Positions 54,071 through 63,311 are shown, counted from the first letter of the stretch. The stretch is DNA of 64,000 nt from Bradyrhizobium sp. AZCC 2262 (GCF_036924535.1 NZ_JAZHRT010000001.1:3534001-3598000), one strand, 5' to 3'. Numbers and translations: made by a program. The notes: generated by a model from the sequence alone, not told the origin.

Positions 54071-55246
54071 TTAAGCCGTCTTTTCAAACAGTTCCCGGCC
54101 GATCAGCATGCGGCGGATTTCGCTGGTGCCGGCGCCGATCTCGTAGAGTTTGGCGTCGCGCAACAGACGCCCGGTCGGATAGTCGTTGATGTAGCCATTG
54201 CCGCCAAGCAGTTGGATGGCGTCGAGCGCGCATTGCGTTGCCTTTTCGGCGGCATAGAGGATCGCGCCGGCCGCATCCTCGCGCGTGGTCTCGCCACGGT
54301 CGCAGGCTTTTGCCACCGCATAAACATAGGCGCGCGAGGCGTTCATCGTGGTGTACATGTCGGCGATCTTGCCCTGCACCAGTTGGAAGGTGCCGATCGG
54401 TTCGCCGAACTGCTTGCGCTCGTGCACGTAGGGCAGCACCACGTCCATGCAGGCCTGCATGATGCCGATCGGGCCCGCCGCCAGCACGGCGCGCTCGTAA
54501 TCGAGGCCCGACATCAGCACGTTGACGCCGCGGCCGACTTCACTGAGCACGTTTTCTTCCGGCACCTCGCAGTCCTCGAACACCAGTTCGCAGGTGTCGG
54601 AGCCGCGCATGCCGAGCTTGTCGAGTTTCTGCGCGGTGGAAAATCCCTTCATGCCCTTTTCAATGATGAAGGCGGTCATGCCGCGCGGACCGGCCTCGGG
54701 ATTGGTCTTGGCGTAGACCACCAGCGTGTCGGCCACGGGTCCGTTGGTGATCCACATCTTGTTGCCGTTCAGCACAAAACGGTCGCCCTTCTTGTCGGCG
54801 CGGGTCTTCATCGAGACCACGTCCGAGCCGGCGCCCGGCTCCGACATCGCCAGCGAGCCGACATGCTCGCCCGAGATCAGCTTCGGCAAATACTTCCGCT
54901 TCTGCGCCTCGCTGCCGTTGCGGCGGATCTGGTTGACGCAGAGGTTGGAATGCGCGCCGTAGGACAGGCCGACCGCAGCCGAGGCCCGCGACATCTCCTC
55001 CACCGCAATGCAGTGCTCGAGATATCCGAGGCCGGTGCCGCCATACTCCTCCTCGACGGTGATGCCGTGCAGGCCGAGCGCGCCTATTTTGGGCCAGAGG
55101 TCGCGCGGGAATTGATTGCTGCGGTCGATCTCGGCGGCGCGCGGCGCGATTTCGTTCTGCGAAAACGAATATACCGTCTCGCGGATCGCATCCGCGGTTT
55201 CGCCGAGATCGAAGTTGAGAAGCAGCGCCCAGTTTGAGGCCATCAT
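54071..55246 (-). CDS. ivd: Isovaleryl-CoA dehydrogenase
   Basis: 391-residue FAD-dependent acyl-CoA dehydrogenase. Family marks: [53 protein letters not shown], and the catalytic-Glu region [17 protein letters not shown] (about residue 250), the position that distinguishes isovaleryl-CoA from other ACADs. The C-terminus has [20 protein letters not shown]. Oxidises isovaleryl-CoA to methylcrotonyl-CoA. First gene of the leucine operon; two ATGs (55246 and 55243) are possible. Divergent from a TetR regulator. Confidence 0.95.
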   Translation of the reverse strand: MMASNWALLLNFDLGETADAIRETVYSFSQNEIAPRAAEIDRSNQFPRDLWPKIGALGLHGITVEEEYGGTGLGYLEHCIAVEEMSRASAAVGLSYGAHSNLCVNQIRRNGSEAQKRKYLPKLISGEHVGSLAMSEPGAGSDVVSMKTRADKKGDRFVLNGNKMWITNGPVADTLVVYAKTNPEAGPRGMTAFIIEKGMKGFSTAQKLDKLGMRGSDTCELVFEDCEVPEENVLSEVGRGVNVLMSGLDYERAVLAAGPIGIMQACMDVVLPYVHERKQFGEPIGTFQLVQGKIADMYTTMNASRAYVYAVAKACDRGETTREDAAGAILYAAEKATQCALDAIQLLGGNGYINDYPTGRLLRDAKLYEIGAGTSEIRRMLIGRELFEKTA

Positions 55247-55274
55247 TTCCTCCGGGGGTGTATTCCTTGTAATT

Positions 55275-55371
55275 AAACGATCATACGTTTTTTTAAATCG
55301 GCTGCAAGTGGAACCTGCCTGAACTCAAATGATGGCTACAGGCGATTGAAATTACTGTCATTTCGTGACAG
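55275..55371. promoter_or_regulatory. Operator candidates between ivd and the TetR gene
   Basis: Two inverted repeats lie in the 176-base divergent region. AAACG-atcata-CGTTT (55275-55290) is near the ivd side. CTGTCA-tttcg-TGACAG (55355-55371), perfect six-base arms, is closer to the TetR gene. Either could be the TetR binding site that controls both genes. No consensus promoter boxes were clear. Confidence 0.5.
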
Positions 55372-55422
55372 AATTATACGATCGACCGCTCGTTTCCACG
55401 GCGGCGAATGCCTGGAGGTCCC

Positions 55423-56091
55423 ATGGCGCGGACGATCGGTTCTCACGGCCCGAAGACGATGGAGGCGATCCGGAAAGCCGGGCTGCGCCTGATCTTCGAG
55501 CACGGCTATGCCGCCATGAGCCTGCGCCAGCTCGCCGCCGAGGTCGGTATCCAGTCGGGATCGCTCTACAACCACATCTCGACCAAGCAGGAGCTGCTGT
55601 TCGAGCTGGTGCGGGACCACATCAACGAATTGCTTCGCCAGCTCGATCGTGCCCTGCAGGGCAAACAGCGGCCGGTCGACAAGCTCCGCGCCTTCACAGC
55701 CTTCCACGTCACCTATCACATGACCAGGAAGCGCGAGGTCTTCATCGCCAATTCCGAGCTGCGAAGCCTGGAGCCGAAGAATTACGAAGAGATCGTGGCG
55801 CTGCGCGGCGCCTATGAGCGGCGGCTGGCGGAAATCCTCAGCCACGGCGTGGCGGAAGGTGAGTTCGAGGTCGTGGACATCCAGGTGGCGACCTTTGCGA
55901 TCCTGGCCTTGTTGACCGGCCTCACCACCTGGTATCGCCCGGGCGGGCGGCTCACCAAGGAGGCCATCGTCGCCGCCCACGAAAAGCTGGTGCTGTCGAG
56001 CGTCGCCCCGGGTGCAACACCCAACAGGTCTCAAGCCAAACGCTCCCCCTCCCCGAGCGCCGCGACGCGTGGCAGGCTGGAGCGCCGATGA
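55423..56091 (+). CDS. TetR-family regulator of the leucine operon (probable)
   Basis: 222-residue transcription factor. N-terminal helix-turn-helix: GLRLIFEHGYAAMSLRQLAA, then VGIQSGSLYNHISTKQELLF. A ligand-binding helical domain follows (FHVTYHMTRKREVFIANSEL). GGAGG precedes ATG 55423 by about five bases; ATG 55408 is alternative. Divergent to ivd, so it very likely controls the operon in response to an acyl-CoA. LiuQ-type TetR regulators of branched-chain catabolism are an analogy. The last ~25 residues look low-complexity. Confidence 0.9.
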   Translation: MARTIGSHGPKTMEAIRKAGLRLIFEHGYAAMSLRQLAAEVGIQSGSLYNHISTKQELLFELVRDHINELLRQLDRALQGKQRPVDKLRAFTAFHVTYHMTRKREVFIANSELRSLEPKNYEEIVALRGAYERRLAEILSHGVAEGEFEVVDIQVATFAILALLTGLTTWYRPGGRLTKEAIVAAHEKLVLSSVAPGATPNRSQAKRSPSPSAATRGRLERR

Positions 56092-56110
56092 GGTTGCCCA
56101 AGAGGAACCT

Positions 56111-56608
56111 ATGACGGAACGCCAGCCCCTCGACGACATCGATCTCAAGATACTGTCCGAGCTGCAAAGGGATGGACGGATACGCAACAACGAACTGGCT
56201 GAGCGGGTCGGCCTTTCGGAGCCACCGTGCCGGCGGCGCGTTCGCGCGCTCCGCGAGCGCGGCTATGTCAGCGCCATCAGGGCCACGCTCGACGAAACGC
56301 TGCTGGGCTACGAGGTCATTTCCTTTGTCCTGATCCAGTTGCAGAGCCAGGCCCAGGCCCCGCTGCAGGCGTTCGAAAAATCGATCGCGGCGGTCCCGCT
56401 GGTCCTGCAGTCCTGGCGGATTTCGGGTGACGCCGACTATCTGCTCAAATGCGTGGCGCGAAACGTCGAGGGCATGCACCAGCAGCTTCTGCAGTTTTCC
56501 GCGATACCTGAAGTGCGCAACATCAGAACCTTCCCGGTGCTAGGTGTCGCGAAGGACGCGCCGCTGCCAATACCAGGCGATCCGGCGGCATCCGGCCTGG
56601 GGCGATAG
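56111..56608 (+). CDS. Lrp/AsnC-family regulator
   Basis: 165-residue regulator with an N-terminal helix-turn-helix (LDDIDLKILSELQRDGRIRN, then ELAERVGLSEPPCRRRVRAL) and a C-terminal AsnC/RAM domain (VPLVLQSWRISGDADYLLKC). Members sense amino acids such as leucine. ATG 56111 has AAGAGG upstream. It follows the TetR gene by 19 bases on the same strand, fitting a leucine-related control role, though the ligand is not known. Confidence 0.92.
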   Translation: MTERQPLDDIDLKILSELQRDGRIRNNELAERVGLSEPPCRRRVRALRERGYVSAIRATLDETLLGYEVISFVLIQLQSQAQAPLQAFEKSIAAVPLVLQSWRISGDADYLLKCVARNVEGMHQQLLQFSAIPEVRNIRTFPVLGVAKDAPLPIPGDPAASGLGR

Positions 56609-56635
56609 CCCTGGTCCGGACTCCCGGCGTCCGGC

Positions 56636-56941
56636 CTAATGCGTCCAGGGTTCGACGCGCTTGAAGGCGAAATTGTCGGCGTAGGCGACCGGCCGGCGCA
56701 CCGAATCCTTCGGCTCGATCACCTGGTAGGCAATGCCCTTGCGCTCGCAATAGGCTATCGCGTCTTCCTTGGTGTCGAAGTGCAAGGTGAGCTGCTGCTT
56801 CATGTCGCCCGACGAGGTCCAGCCCATCAGCGGCTCGACCGCCCGCGGCTGCTCCGGCTCGTAGTCGAGCTGCCATTCCCGGATCTTCGCCCTGCCCGAT
56901 TGCATCGCGTTTTTGGCGGGTTTAAAAATGCGTGCGGTCAT
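56636..56941 (-). CDS. ETC complex I accessory subunit, NDUFS4-like
   Basis: 101-residue protein matching the small NADH-dehydrogenase-associated family that covers mitochondrial NDUFS4. It begins MTARIFKPAKNAMQSGRAKI, with WQLDYEPEQPRAVEPLMGWT and DAIAYCERKGIAYQVIEPKD. It is known in alphaproteobacteria and probably stabilises complex I. Stand-alone gene, convergent with the Lrp-type regulator. ATG 56941 gives the normal N-terminus. Confidence 0.9.
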   Translation of the reverse strand: MTARIFKPAKNAMQSGRAKIREWQLDYEPEQPRAVEPLMGWTSSGDMKQQLTLHFDTKEDAIAYCERKGIAYQVIEPKDSVRRPVAYADNFAFKRVEPWTH

Positions 56942-57165
56942 GGATGGTTGGGTCCTCAAGCCTATGCGACAGGGTAGCGTTTGGCGGAAACAGCCGGGAT
57001 AGTATAGAGACATCTTTCAGGAAATTTGATCGGTGATTCCAGCTACCCGGATGTACCATTTCCGTACCGGTATAGTCATTATGCCGTACTGTGACAATCT
57101 AGGGCTATCCGGCGGCCGGGACCTGCGCCATCCTCCCCCGAAAGCATCACTGCGAAACGGCAGCC

Positions 57166-58326
57166 ATGAAAATCAACGCCACCCTGCCAGAAAAAGGACG
57201 CGACCTCCGGCTCGACCTGTTTCGGGGGGTCGCGAACTGGGCGATCTATCTGGACCATATTCCGGATAATGTCGTGAACTGGATCACCACCCGCAACTAC
57301 GGGTTTTCCGACGCCGCCGACCTGTTCGTTTTCATTTCCGGCTATACCGCCTCCTTCGTCTATGCCCGGATGATGCTGGAACGCGGCTTCATCGTCGGCG
57401 CCACGCGGCTGACCAAGCGCGTCTGGCAGCTTTATGTCGCCCACATCATCCTGTTCGTGATCTATATCGCTTCGATCAGCTATCTCGCACTGCGTTTTGG
57501 CGATTCCCAACTGGTCAACGACTTCAACGTCGCCGGCCTTATCGACAACGCGACCGAAACGCTGCGGCAGGGCCTGTTCCTGAAGTTCAAGCCGGTCAAC
57601 CTCGACGTGCTGCCGCTCTATATCGTGCTGATGGGCCTGTTCCCGCCGGTGCTGTGGATCATGCTGCGCCAGCCCAACTGGACCATGATCGCCGCCCTAG
57701 CGCTATGGCTGGTGTCGCGGCAGACCGGCTGGAACCTGCCCGCCTACCCGCAGGGTACCTGGTACTTCAATCCGTTCGCCTGGCAGGTGCTGTTCGTGTT
57801 CGGCGCATGGTGCGCGCTCGGCGGCGCCCGCAAGAATCTCCACATCATCAACTCGCCGATCACGCTCTATTTCTGCATTGCCTACATGATCCTGGCGCTC
57901 GTCATGACCATGGCCGGCAAGTTTCCGGCGTTCGGCGAGTTGTTCCCGCAGTGGCTGTATTCGATGTTCAACCCGAACGACAAGACCAACCTCGCGCCCT
58001 ATCGCTTCCTGCACTTCGTGGTGATCGTGATCCTGGTCATCCGCTTCGTGCCGAAGGATTGGTCGGGCCTGGAGTGGAAGATCTTCGATCCGCTGGTGGT
58101 CTGCGGCCAGCAATCACTGGCCGTGTTCTGCGTCGGCGTATTCCTGTCGTTCGTCGGGCATTTCGAACTGTCGATGAGCTCAGGCTCGCTGTTCGCGCAG
58201 ATCTTCGTCAGCGTGACCGGCATCGCGATCATGACCATCGTTGCCTACTACATTTCGTGGTCGAAGCGGCAGGACAAGCCGCTCAAGCCGCCGGCGCCGA
58301 AAGCCGCCGGAGCGGCTCCCGGCTGA
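57166..58326 (+). CDS. opgC: OpgC family protein (osmoregulated periplasmic glucan modification)
   Basis: 386-residue integral membrane protein, about ten helices, of the OpgC/acyltransferase-3-like family. It begins KGRDLRLDLFRGVANWAIYL (the family start), with ADLFVFISGYTASFVYARMM and VCGQQSLAVFCVGVFLS. OpgC adds succinyl groups to periplasmic glucans in some alphaproteobacteria and related roles in Brucella and Rhizobium are described. Convergent with the carbamoyltransferase gene, 16 bases apart. No opgG/opgH here. Confidence 0.9.
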   Translation: MKINATLPEKGRDLRLDLFRGVANWAIYLDHIPDNVVNWITTRNYGFSDAADLFVFISGYTASFVYARMMLERGFIVGATRLTKRVWQLYVAHIILFVIYIASISYLALRFGDSQLVNDFNVAGLIDNATETLRQGLFLKFKPVNLDVLPLYIVLMGLFPPVLWIMLRQPNWTMIAALALWLVSRQTGWNLPAYPQGTWYFNPFAWQVLFVFGAWCALGGARKNLHIINSPITLYFCIAYMILALVMTMAGKFPAFGELFPQWLYSMFNPNDKTNLAPYRFLHFVVIVILVIRFVPKDWSGLEWKIFDPLVVCGQQSLAVFCVGVFLSFVGHFELSMSSGSLFAQIFVSVTGIAIMTIVAYYISWSKRQDKPLKPPAPKAAGAAPG

Positions 58327-58342
58327 TCCTGGGCAGCCACCC

Positions 58343-60151
58343 TCAGGCCGGCTGCGCGGTCGACGCCACCAGCGTCCGCACGTCGGCGTAGACGTTAAGC
58401 ACCGGCGCGACCACCTTGTGCATGGCGGTCTTCGAGACGATCGTATCGTGGATGACCAGATGATCGACGCCCGTGGTCAGAAAGCAGTTCACGGCATCCT
58501 GCGGCGTTTCCACGATCGGCTCACCCTTGATGTTGAATGAGGTGTTGATCAGCACGGGAACGCCGGTCAGCGCCTCGAATTCCTTCAGCAATCGGTAGAG
58601 CATCGGATTGGTTGCTTCGCGCACGGTCTGGACCCGCGCGGTGCCGTCGACATGCACGATCGCCGGGATTTTGTCCCGCCACTCCGGGCGCACCGGCTTG
58701 GCTATCAGCATGAAGGGCGAATCCTCCTCGCCCTCAAATATCTCCTTCATACGCTCGGCCAGCACGATCGGCGCGAAGGGGCGGAACGCCTGCCGGTGTT
58801 TGACGCGGCTGTTGAGGATATCCTTCATCTCGGGCTTGCGTGGATCTGCGATCAGGCTGCGATTGCCGAGCGCGCGCGGTCCGAATTCCGACCGGTCCTG
58901 AAACCAGCCGATCACCTTCTGATCGGCGAGCAGCTTTGCCGTGTCGCAGCAGACATTCTCGCTCTTGACGGCGTCGACCTGGATTCGCACCAGAAATTTC
59001 TGCAGCTCCTTCGCGGCCTCCTGATCGCTGTAGCGTTTGCCGACATAGGAATGGTCCATCACGAAGTCACGGCGCTGCTTCAGAATTTCGAGCCAGCCGT
59101 AATAGGCGCAGCCGATCGCAATCCCGTCGTCGCCCGCCGCCGGCTGGATCCAGACATTCTCGAATCCGGATTCGCGGGCGACCCGCCCGTTCGCCACGCA
59201 GTTCAGCGCGACACCGCCGGCCATGCAGAGGTTCTTCGCACCGGTGGTTTCGCGCAGCCAGCGGGCACGGGCGAGCAGCACGTTTTCGGTGTCGTCCTGC
59301 GTGCGCCAGGCCAGATCTTCCCAGTGCCGCATCGCCGGGCTCTTTTCCCAATTGCTGCCATCGAACACGAAAGGCTGCTTGAGGTCAGCGGTCCAGTGCG
59401 GCACGTGCAGTTTGCCGTCGTTCATTTCGAGCAGAGGCTTGACCTGGTCGCGGCGGCCATAGGGTGCCAGCCCCATCAGCTCGCCGCATTTATTCCAGTC
59501 GCCGAAAATGTAGGTGGAGGCACGGCTGTAGAGCGCGCCGAGACCGGGCATGGTGTAGAATTCGTCGCTGAGGAAGCCGCGGTCCGGCTCCATCCAGACC
59601 TTCTTGAGGCATTCCAGCGTCGTGCCGCTGAACTTGTAGTAACTCTCCGACTCGCGTGCCAACGGCGTCGCCGCGTCACTGGCGGGAAAGGCTTCCATGA
59701 CGTCGGAACGGTAACTGCCGACGCCATCGACGATCATAACGACACCATCCTCGAACGGCGACACTGCGAACGCGCTGTAGGCGTGCGCCAGATGGTGGGA
59801 GATCGTGACGACCTTGTCCTGACGCGACAGATACAGCGGGTGCTTGGCCGCGTCGGTCCGCTCGAAATCCGGAAGAAAGCCCGGCGCATCGAAATAGACC
59901 AGCCGCTCCTCCATTTCCTGGACCGGCAGGATGTAGCAATTGCGAACCACCAGATCGACGTCGTCGAGTGTGATGCCCTCGGCTTCGAGGCAATAGTCGA
60001 TCACTTCTTTGTAGAAGCCTGACGCGTGCTTGGCCCGCGTGATCCGCTCCTTGGCGATCGCAAAGGCGATGGCGCCGTCGCGCAACAGGCAGGCGCTCAC
60101 ATCATGGTCGTAAGTGTTCAGGCCAAGGACATAAGTGTGTTTTTTGGACAT
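58343..60151 (-). CDS. Carbamoyltransferase, NodU/CmcH family
   Basis: 602-residue cytoplasmic enzyme, two domains. An ASKHA/Kae1-like N-terminal part (residues 1 to about 370) has the metal/nucleotide motif SHHLAHA (residues 118-124), MIVDGVGS and NLCMAGGVALNCVANGRV. The C-terminal part has RSEFGPRALGNRSLIADPR and RVKHRQAFRPFAP. The family carbamoylates hydroxyl groups of sugars, antibiotics or Nod factors. No nod genes are nearby, so a Nod-factor role is unproven; glycan or secondary-metabolite decoration is equally possible. Confidence 0.92.
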   Translation of the reverse strand: MSKKHTYVLGLNTYDHDVSACLLRDGAIAFAIAKERITRAKHASGFYKEVIDYCLEAEGITLDDVDLVVRNCYILPVQEMEERLVYFDAPGFLPDFERTDAAKHPLYLSRQDKVVTISHHLAHAYSAFAVSPFEDGVVMIVDGVGSYRSDVMEAFPASDAATPLARESESYYKFSGTTLECLKKVWMEPDRGFLSDEFYTMPGLGALYSRASTYIFGDWNKCGELMGLAPYGRRDQVKPLLEMNDGKLHVPHWTADLKQPFVFDGSNWEKSPAMRHWEDLAWRTQDDTENVLLARARWLRETTGAKNLCMAGGVALNCVANGRVARESGFENVWIQPAAGDDGIAIGCAYYGWLEILKQRRDFVMDHSYVGKRYSDQEAAKELQKFLVRIQVDAVKSENVCCDTAKLLADQKVIGWFQDRSEFGPRALGNRSLIADPRKPEMKDILNSRVKHRQAFRPFAPIVLAERMKEIFEGEEDSPFMLIAKPVRPEWRDKIPAIVHVDGTARVQTVREATNPMLYRLLKEFEALTGVPVLINTSFNIKGEPIVETPQDAVNCFLTTGVDHLVIHDTIVSKTAMHKVVAPVLNVYADVRTLVASTAQPA

Positions 60152-60486
60152 GGGTACTCGTTAAGGCGGGGATCGTCGTATGCTGAAAAATGGAGATCGT
60201 GTCGACATCAAGATGCTGGCGTGGCCTTGCCGTAGCTTCTCTCTAAGTTCTGCAGCGCACCGTCATCGGCGTTCAGGAAACATTCAGGAAGATGAACGGC
60301 GCAATGCAAAAAACCTCGGCAAACCGGCCATAACTTGACCTTATCTGCCCTTCTTAATAAAGTCCTCAAAGTCCGAAAGAACCTTAGAAATATTGTCTTA
60401 GTGCATCTGAACCGAAAGCAGCCTCGCGCGTCTAAGTGAGATGGTGCCGAAGTCCAGATGTCTGGAAGTGACCCGGAGATTCCTGA
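60152..60486. other. Intergenic region upstream of carbamoyltransferase and glycine-rich gene
   Basis: 335 bases between divergent genes. GGAGATTCCTGA gives the ribosome site just before ATG 60487. The middle (60330-60400) is AT-richer. No clear promoter boxes, operators or genes were found. Confidence 0.45.
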
Positions 60487-60774
60487 ATGGCTACACGCTA
60501 CAATATCCTGACCCGCTGCCTCGCAGCGTTGGCTTTGTTGTTCGTCTACGTCGCCAGCACCTCTGCGATTCTGGTCGGCGGGACGACTACGTCCGCGCTG
60601 GCTCGAGGCGGCAGAGGCGGCGGCTTTCGCGGCGGCGGCGGCCGAGGCTTTTATCGCGGCGGCGGCAGAGGCTTTTATGGCGGCCGGGGCTACTACGGCC
60701 GAGGTTATGGCTTCTATGGCGGTGGTCCCCGCTGCTGGTGGAACGTCTACGGCGTCCGCGTCTGCAGGTGGTGA
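60487..60774 (+). CDS. Glycine-rich secreted protein (95 aa)
   Basis: Signal peptide (LALLFVYVASTSAILVGGTT region) then a strongly Gly/Arg/Tyr/Phe-rich mature part of repeated RGG and YGRGYGFYGG units. It ends with CWWNVYGVRVCRW, whose two cysteines could form a disulfide. Small glycine-rich secreted proteins are common in rhizobia, function unknown. GGAG before ATG 60487 and a terminator after the stop (60814-60850) support a discrete gene. Confidence 0.85.
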   Translation: MATRYNILTRCLAALALLFVYVASTSAILVGGTTTSALARGGRGGGFRGGGGRGFYRGGGRGFYGGRGYYGRGYGFYGGGPRCWWNVYGVRVCRW

Positions 60775-60813
60775 TATAGGCTTGATCGCTGTCGCATAAC
60801 GCGACCGCGAACC

Positions 60814-60850
60814 AGGCGCGCCGGGCAACCGGCGCGCCTCTTCTTTTTGG
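60814..60850 (+). terminator. Rho-independent terminator
   Basis: Perfect 11-base stem AGGCGCGCCGG / CCGGCGCGCCT with a GCAA loop (60814-60839), followed by CTTCTTTTT. It lies 40 bases after the glycine-rich gene stop. Confidence 0.9.
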
Positions 60851-61068
60851 TGGATCGGATCACGCGATAAGCAGACGGCTCCGCCGCTGAACAAGGCCGT
60901 GTTCTCATAGAGCCGATGGCGTGACGCGTCGAAATTAATGTCCGTTTTGCTCCTGAGACAACTCGGTTGCTGCGCAGAAGCGAAATGACGCGATGGGCCA
61001 GCATCCAACCTTGCGATCCGAAGGCTCGACCCCAAGTATGGTGCCAGTTCTATCCGGAGCAGACCGCA

Positions 61069-61344
61069 ATGCGTGACGCCGATGGGTCAGCGATGGTCAA
61101 AGTGCTGCTATTGAATGACGACGAAACGACGATGGAGTTCGTTGTTCAAGTGCTTGAGAGCGTTTTTGGAAAGACACGCGAGGAGGCGCTCAAGCTGGTA
61201 CTGGAGATCCACCGCGATGGAAGTGGCGAATGTGGTGTCTATACGGTTGGACAGGCGTCAACCATCGTCGCGCGTGTAGCCGCGCTGGCCGATCGCAACG
61301 GCTATCCCCTGCGCTGTGTCACCGAGCCAGGCTTGATGAGCTGA
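61069..61344 (+). CDS. clpS: ClpS-like ATP-dependent protease adaptor
   Basis: 91-residue N-end-rule adaptor feeding substrates to ClpAP. Core: VKVLLLNDDETTMEFVVQVL, then ESVFGKTREEALKLVLEIHR, matching ClpS with its NDD ligand loop and ME motif. It lies apart from any clpA gene, so it may be a second copy (alphaproteobacteria often carry ClpS1 and ClpS2). ATG 61069 has GGAG nine bases upstream. The stop is three bases from the convergent amidohydrolase stop. Confidence 0.88.
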   Translation: MRDADGSAMVKVLLLNDDETTMEFVVQVLESVFGKTREEALKLVLEIHRDGSGECGVYTVGQASTIVARVAALADRNGYPLRCVTEPGLMS

Positions 61345-61347
61345 TTT

Positions 61348-62445
61348 CTAGCTTGCGAGCCGTGGCAACAGCTTGAGTGCATTGCCTCGCTCGATGGCCG
61401 CAATCTGTTCGTTCGTGAACACACCCGCCTCGCGCAGCCCCTTCACATGATCGGTGCCGGTCCGGTACGGGAAATCTGTTCCGAACACGATCTGCGACGG
61501 CGGAATGATCGCCGCGAGCGCCGACATCGAGCCGCGGTTGGAGGTCTGCGCGGTATCGTAGAAGAAGCGCTTCAGCTCGGCGAGCGTGCCATCCGGCACC
61601 GTCTCCTTGGCCTTCGGCACCAGCAGCGGATGGCGGACGAAACGCTCGATCAGGAACGGCATCGTCCCGCCGGCGTGCGAGAAGATCCAGCGGATGTCGG
61701 GAAACCGCCGCGCGTTGCCGGAGAATACGATGTCGGCGATGGTGCGCGTCGTATCGGTGCCGAACTCGATCATCACAGGTGGCTGCGTCGGCGCCAGGTT
61801 CACGCAGCAATTGGCGGCCGTCGGATGGGTGTAGACCAGCGCCTTGCGGCGGTTGATTTCTTCCATCACGGGCAGGAATGATGGATCGCCAAGCCACTTG
61901 TCGCCATAGCTCGTCATCAAGGCGATGCCGTCGGCCTTCAGCGTATCGAGCGCATACGTCAGTTCGCGCAGGCTGCCTTCAGCGTCGGTGAGCGGCAGCA
62001 TTGCGAAATTGCCAAACCGCCCGGGATAATCCGCGACCAGCTTTGCGCCATACTCATTCGACTCGCGGCACAGCTTTCGCGCCGCATCGCCCTTGGTGAA
62101 ATTGACCGCGGGTGTAGTCACCGACAGCATCGCGGTGGCGATGCCGGCTTTGTCCATGTCATCAAGCGATTTTTCGATGGTCCAGTTCTTCATCAGTGGA
62201 TCGCCAAAACCGCTGTCGTTCGACGCCGTCACATAGGTCGGCGGCGACAGATGGTGATGGACGTCAATCCGGAACGGCTTTGTGTCTGCGCTTTGCGCCG
62301 ATGCCCGGCCGCCACCCGCCGCTGTCGTCAACGCCAGCGCGCCGGCGCCGAGCATGAAGCCGCGCCGGCCTGGGTTGGAAAGCGACGGACTTGGCTGGCC
62401 GCAGCAGAAGCAGCCCTGCAGCGAGGGCATACGCAAATCCGTCAT
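61348..62445 (-). CDS. Amidohydrolase family 2 protein, Tat-exported
   Basis: 365-residue TIM-barrel metal enzyme of the amidohydrolase-2 (ACMSD/decarboxylase-like) group. A twin-arginine signal (NPGRRGFMLGAGALAL) is preceded by a Cys-rich stretch (GCFCCGQPSP) seldom seen ahead of a Tat motif. Metal-ligand elements are IDVHHHL (residues 60-66), YTHPTAANCC, FSHAGGTMPF and FGTDFPYRTG. ATG 62445 has GGGGAGAG just upstream. It is last in the order FAH-like, cyclase, amidohydrolase. Hydrolase or decarboxylase on an aromatic or cyclic acid is likely; substrate unknown. Confidence 0.9.
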   Translation of the reverse strand: MTDLRMPSLQGCFCCGQPSPSLSNPGRRGFMLGAGALALTTAAGGGRASAQSADTKPFRIDVHHHLSPPTYVTASNDSGFGDPLMKNWTIEKSLDDMDKAGIATAMLSVTTPAVNFTKGDAARKLCRESNEYGAKLVADYPGRFGNFAMLPLTDAEGSLRELTYALDTLKADGIALMTSYGDKWLGDPSFLPVMEEINRRKALVYTHPTAANCCVNLAPTQPPVMIEFGTDTTRTIADIVFSGNARRFPDIRWIFSHAGGTMPFLIERFVRHPLLVPKAKETVPDGTLAELKRFFYDTAQTSNRGSMSALAAIIPPSQIVFGTDFPYRTGTDHVKGLREAGVFTNEQIAAIERGNALKLLPRLAS

Positions 62446-62485
62446 TCGTTCTCTCCCCGATTTTGTTTTTCGTTGCGTGCAGCCT

Positions 62486-63262
62486 TCAGCCGTCGAGAAT
62501 GGCAACCGCCCGTGTCCAGCCCGCCGAGGCGCGCTCGATCTTCACCGGGAAGCACGACACCATGAAGCCGGTCGACGGCAGTTGCTCGAGATTGTGCAGC
62601 TTTTCGATGTGGCAATAGCCGATATGGCGGCCGGCCTTGTGGCCTTCCCAGATCAGGCTGGCGTCCCTGGTCTCGGCATATTTCTTCGCGGTATAGACGA
62701 ACGGTGCGTCCCAGCTCCAGCCGTCGATGCCGGTCAGCCGCACGCCGCGCTCCAGCAGATACATGGTGGCTTCATAGCCCATGCCGCAGCCCGAGGTGAC
62801 GTAATCCTGCCGGCCATATTTAGCGCCGGCACTGGTATTGATCACCACGATCTCCAGCGGCGACAGCGTATGGCCGATGCGCTTCAGCTCAGTTTCGACA
62901 TCCTTGGCGGTCGCGACATAGCCGTCCGCAAAATGCCGGAAGTCCAGCTTCACGCCCGGCTGAAAACACCATTCCAGCGGCACCTCGTCGATGGTCCAGG
63001 AACGCTCGCCGCGATTCATGGTGGGATGGAAATGCCAGGGCGCGTCCAGATGCGTGCCGTTATGGGTGGAGAGCGATACCTGCTCCACTGCCCAGCCCTG
63101 GCCATCAGGCAGATCTTCCGCCTTCAGCCCGTCGAAGAACTGCAGCATTCGCGGCAGGCCCTGCTGGTGATCGATGTACTGGATGGTCGGATGATTGCCG
63201 GGCGGATCGGCCGGCACGTCGTTTTGCAGGGGAACGGAGATATCGATCAACTTGCGCGCCAT
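62486..63262 (-). CDS. Cyclase family protein (kynurenine formamidase-like)
   Basis: 258-residue metal-dependent hydrolase. The signature HNGTHLDAPWHF spans residues 67-78, the HxGTHxDxPxH zinc motif. It begins MARKLIDISVPLQNDVPADP and carries INTSAGAKYGRQDYVTSGCG and GIDGWSWDAPFV. Related enzymes hydrolyse formylkynurenine or cyclic amides. It lies between an FAH-type gene and an amidohydrolase, 40 bases before the latter, consistent with a ring-opening pathway. Substrate unknown. Confidence 0.92.
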   Translation of the reverse strand: MARKLIDISVPLQNDVPADPPGNHPTIQYIDHQQGLPRMLQFFDGLKAEDLPDGQGWAVEQVSLSTHNGTHLDAPWHFHPTMNRGERSWTIDEVPLEWCFQPGVKLDFRHFADGYVATAKDVETELKRIGHTLSPLEIVVINTSAGAKYGRQDYVTSGCGMGYEATMYLLERGVRLTGIDGWSWDAPFVYTAKKYAETRDASLIWEGHKAGRHIGYCHIEKLHNLEQLPSTGFMVSCFPVKIERASAGWTRAVAILDG

Positions 63263-63311
63263 GGCGTTTCCTCGCTTGATGTTCTTCCTGGGCTGACGTG
63301 TCGGGATGCGG

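Noticed and set aside
58652..60022. Long plus-strand frame of 456 codons
   Set aside because: Antisense reading of the carbamoyltransferase gene; composition typical of GC-rich shadow frames.
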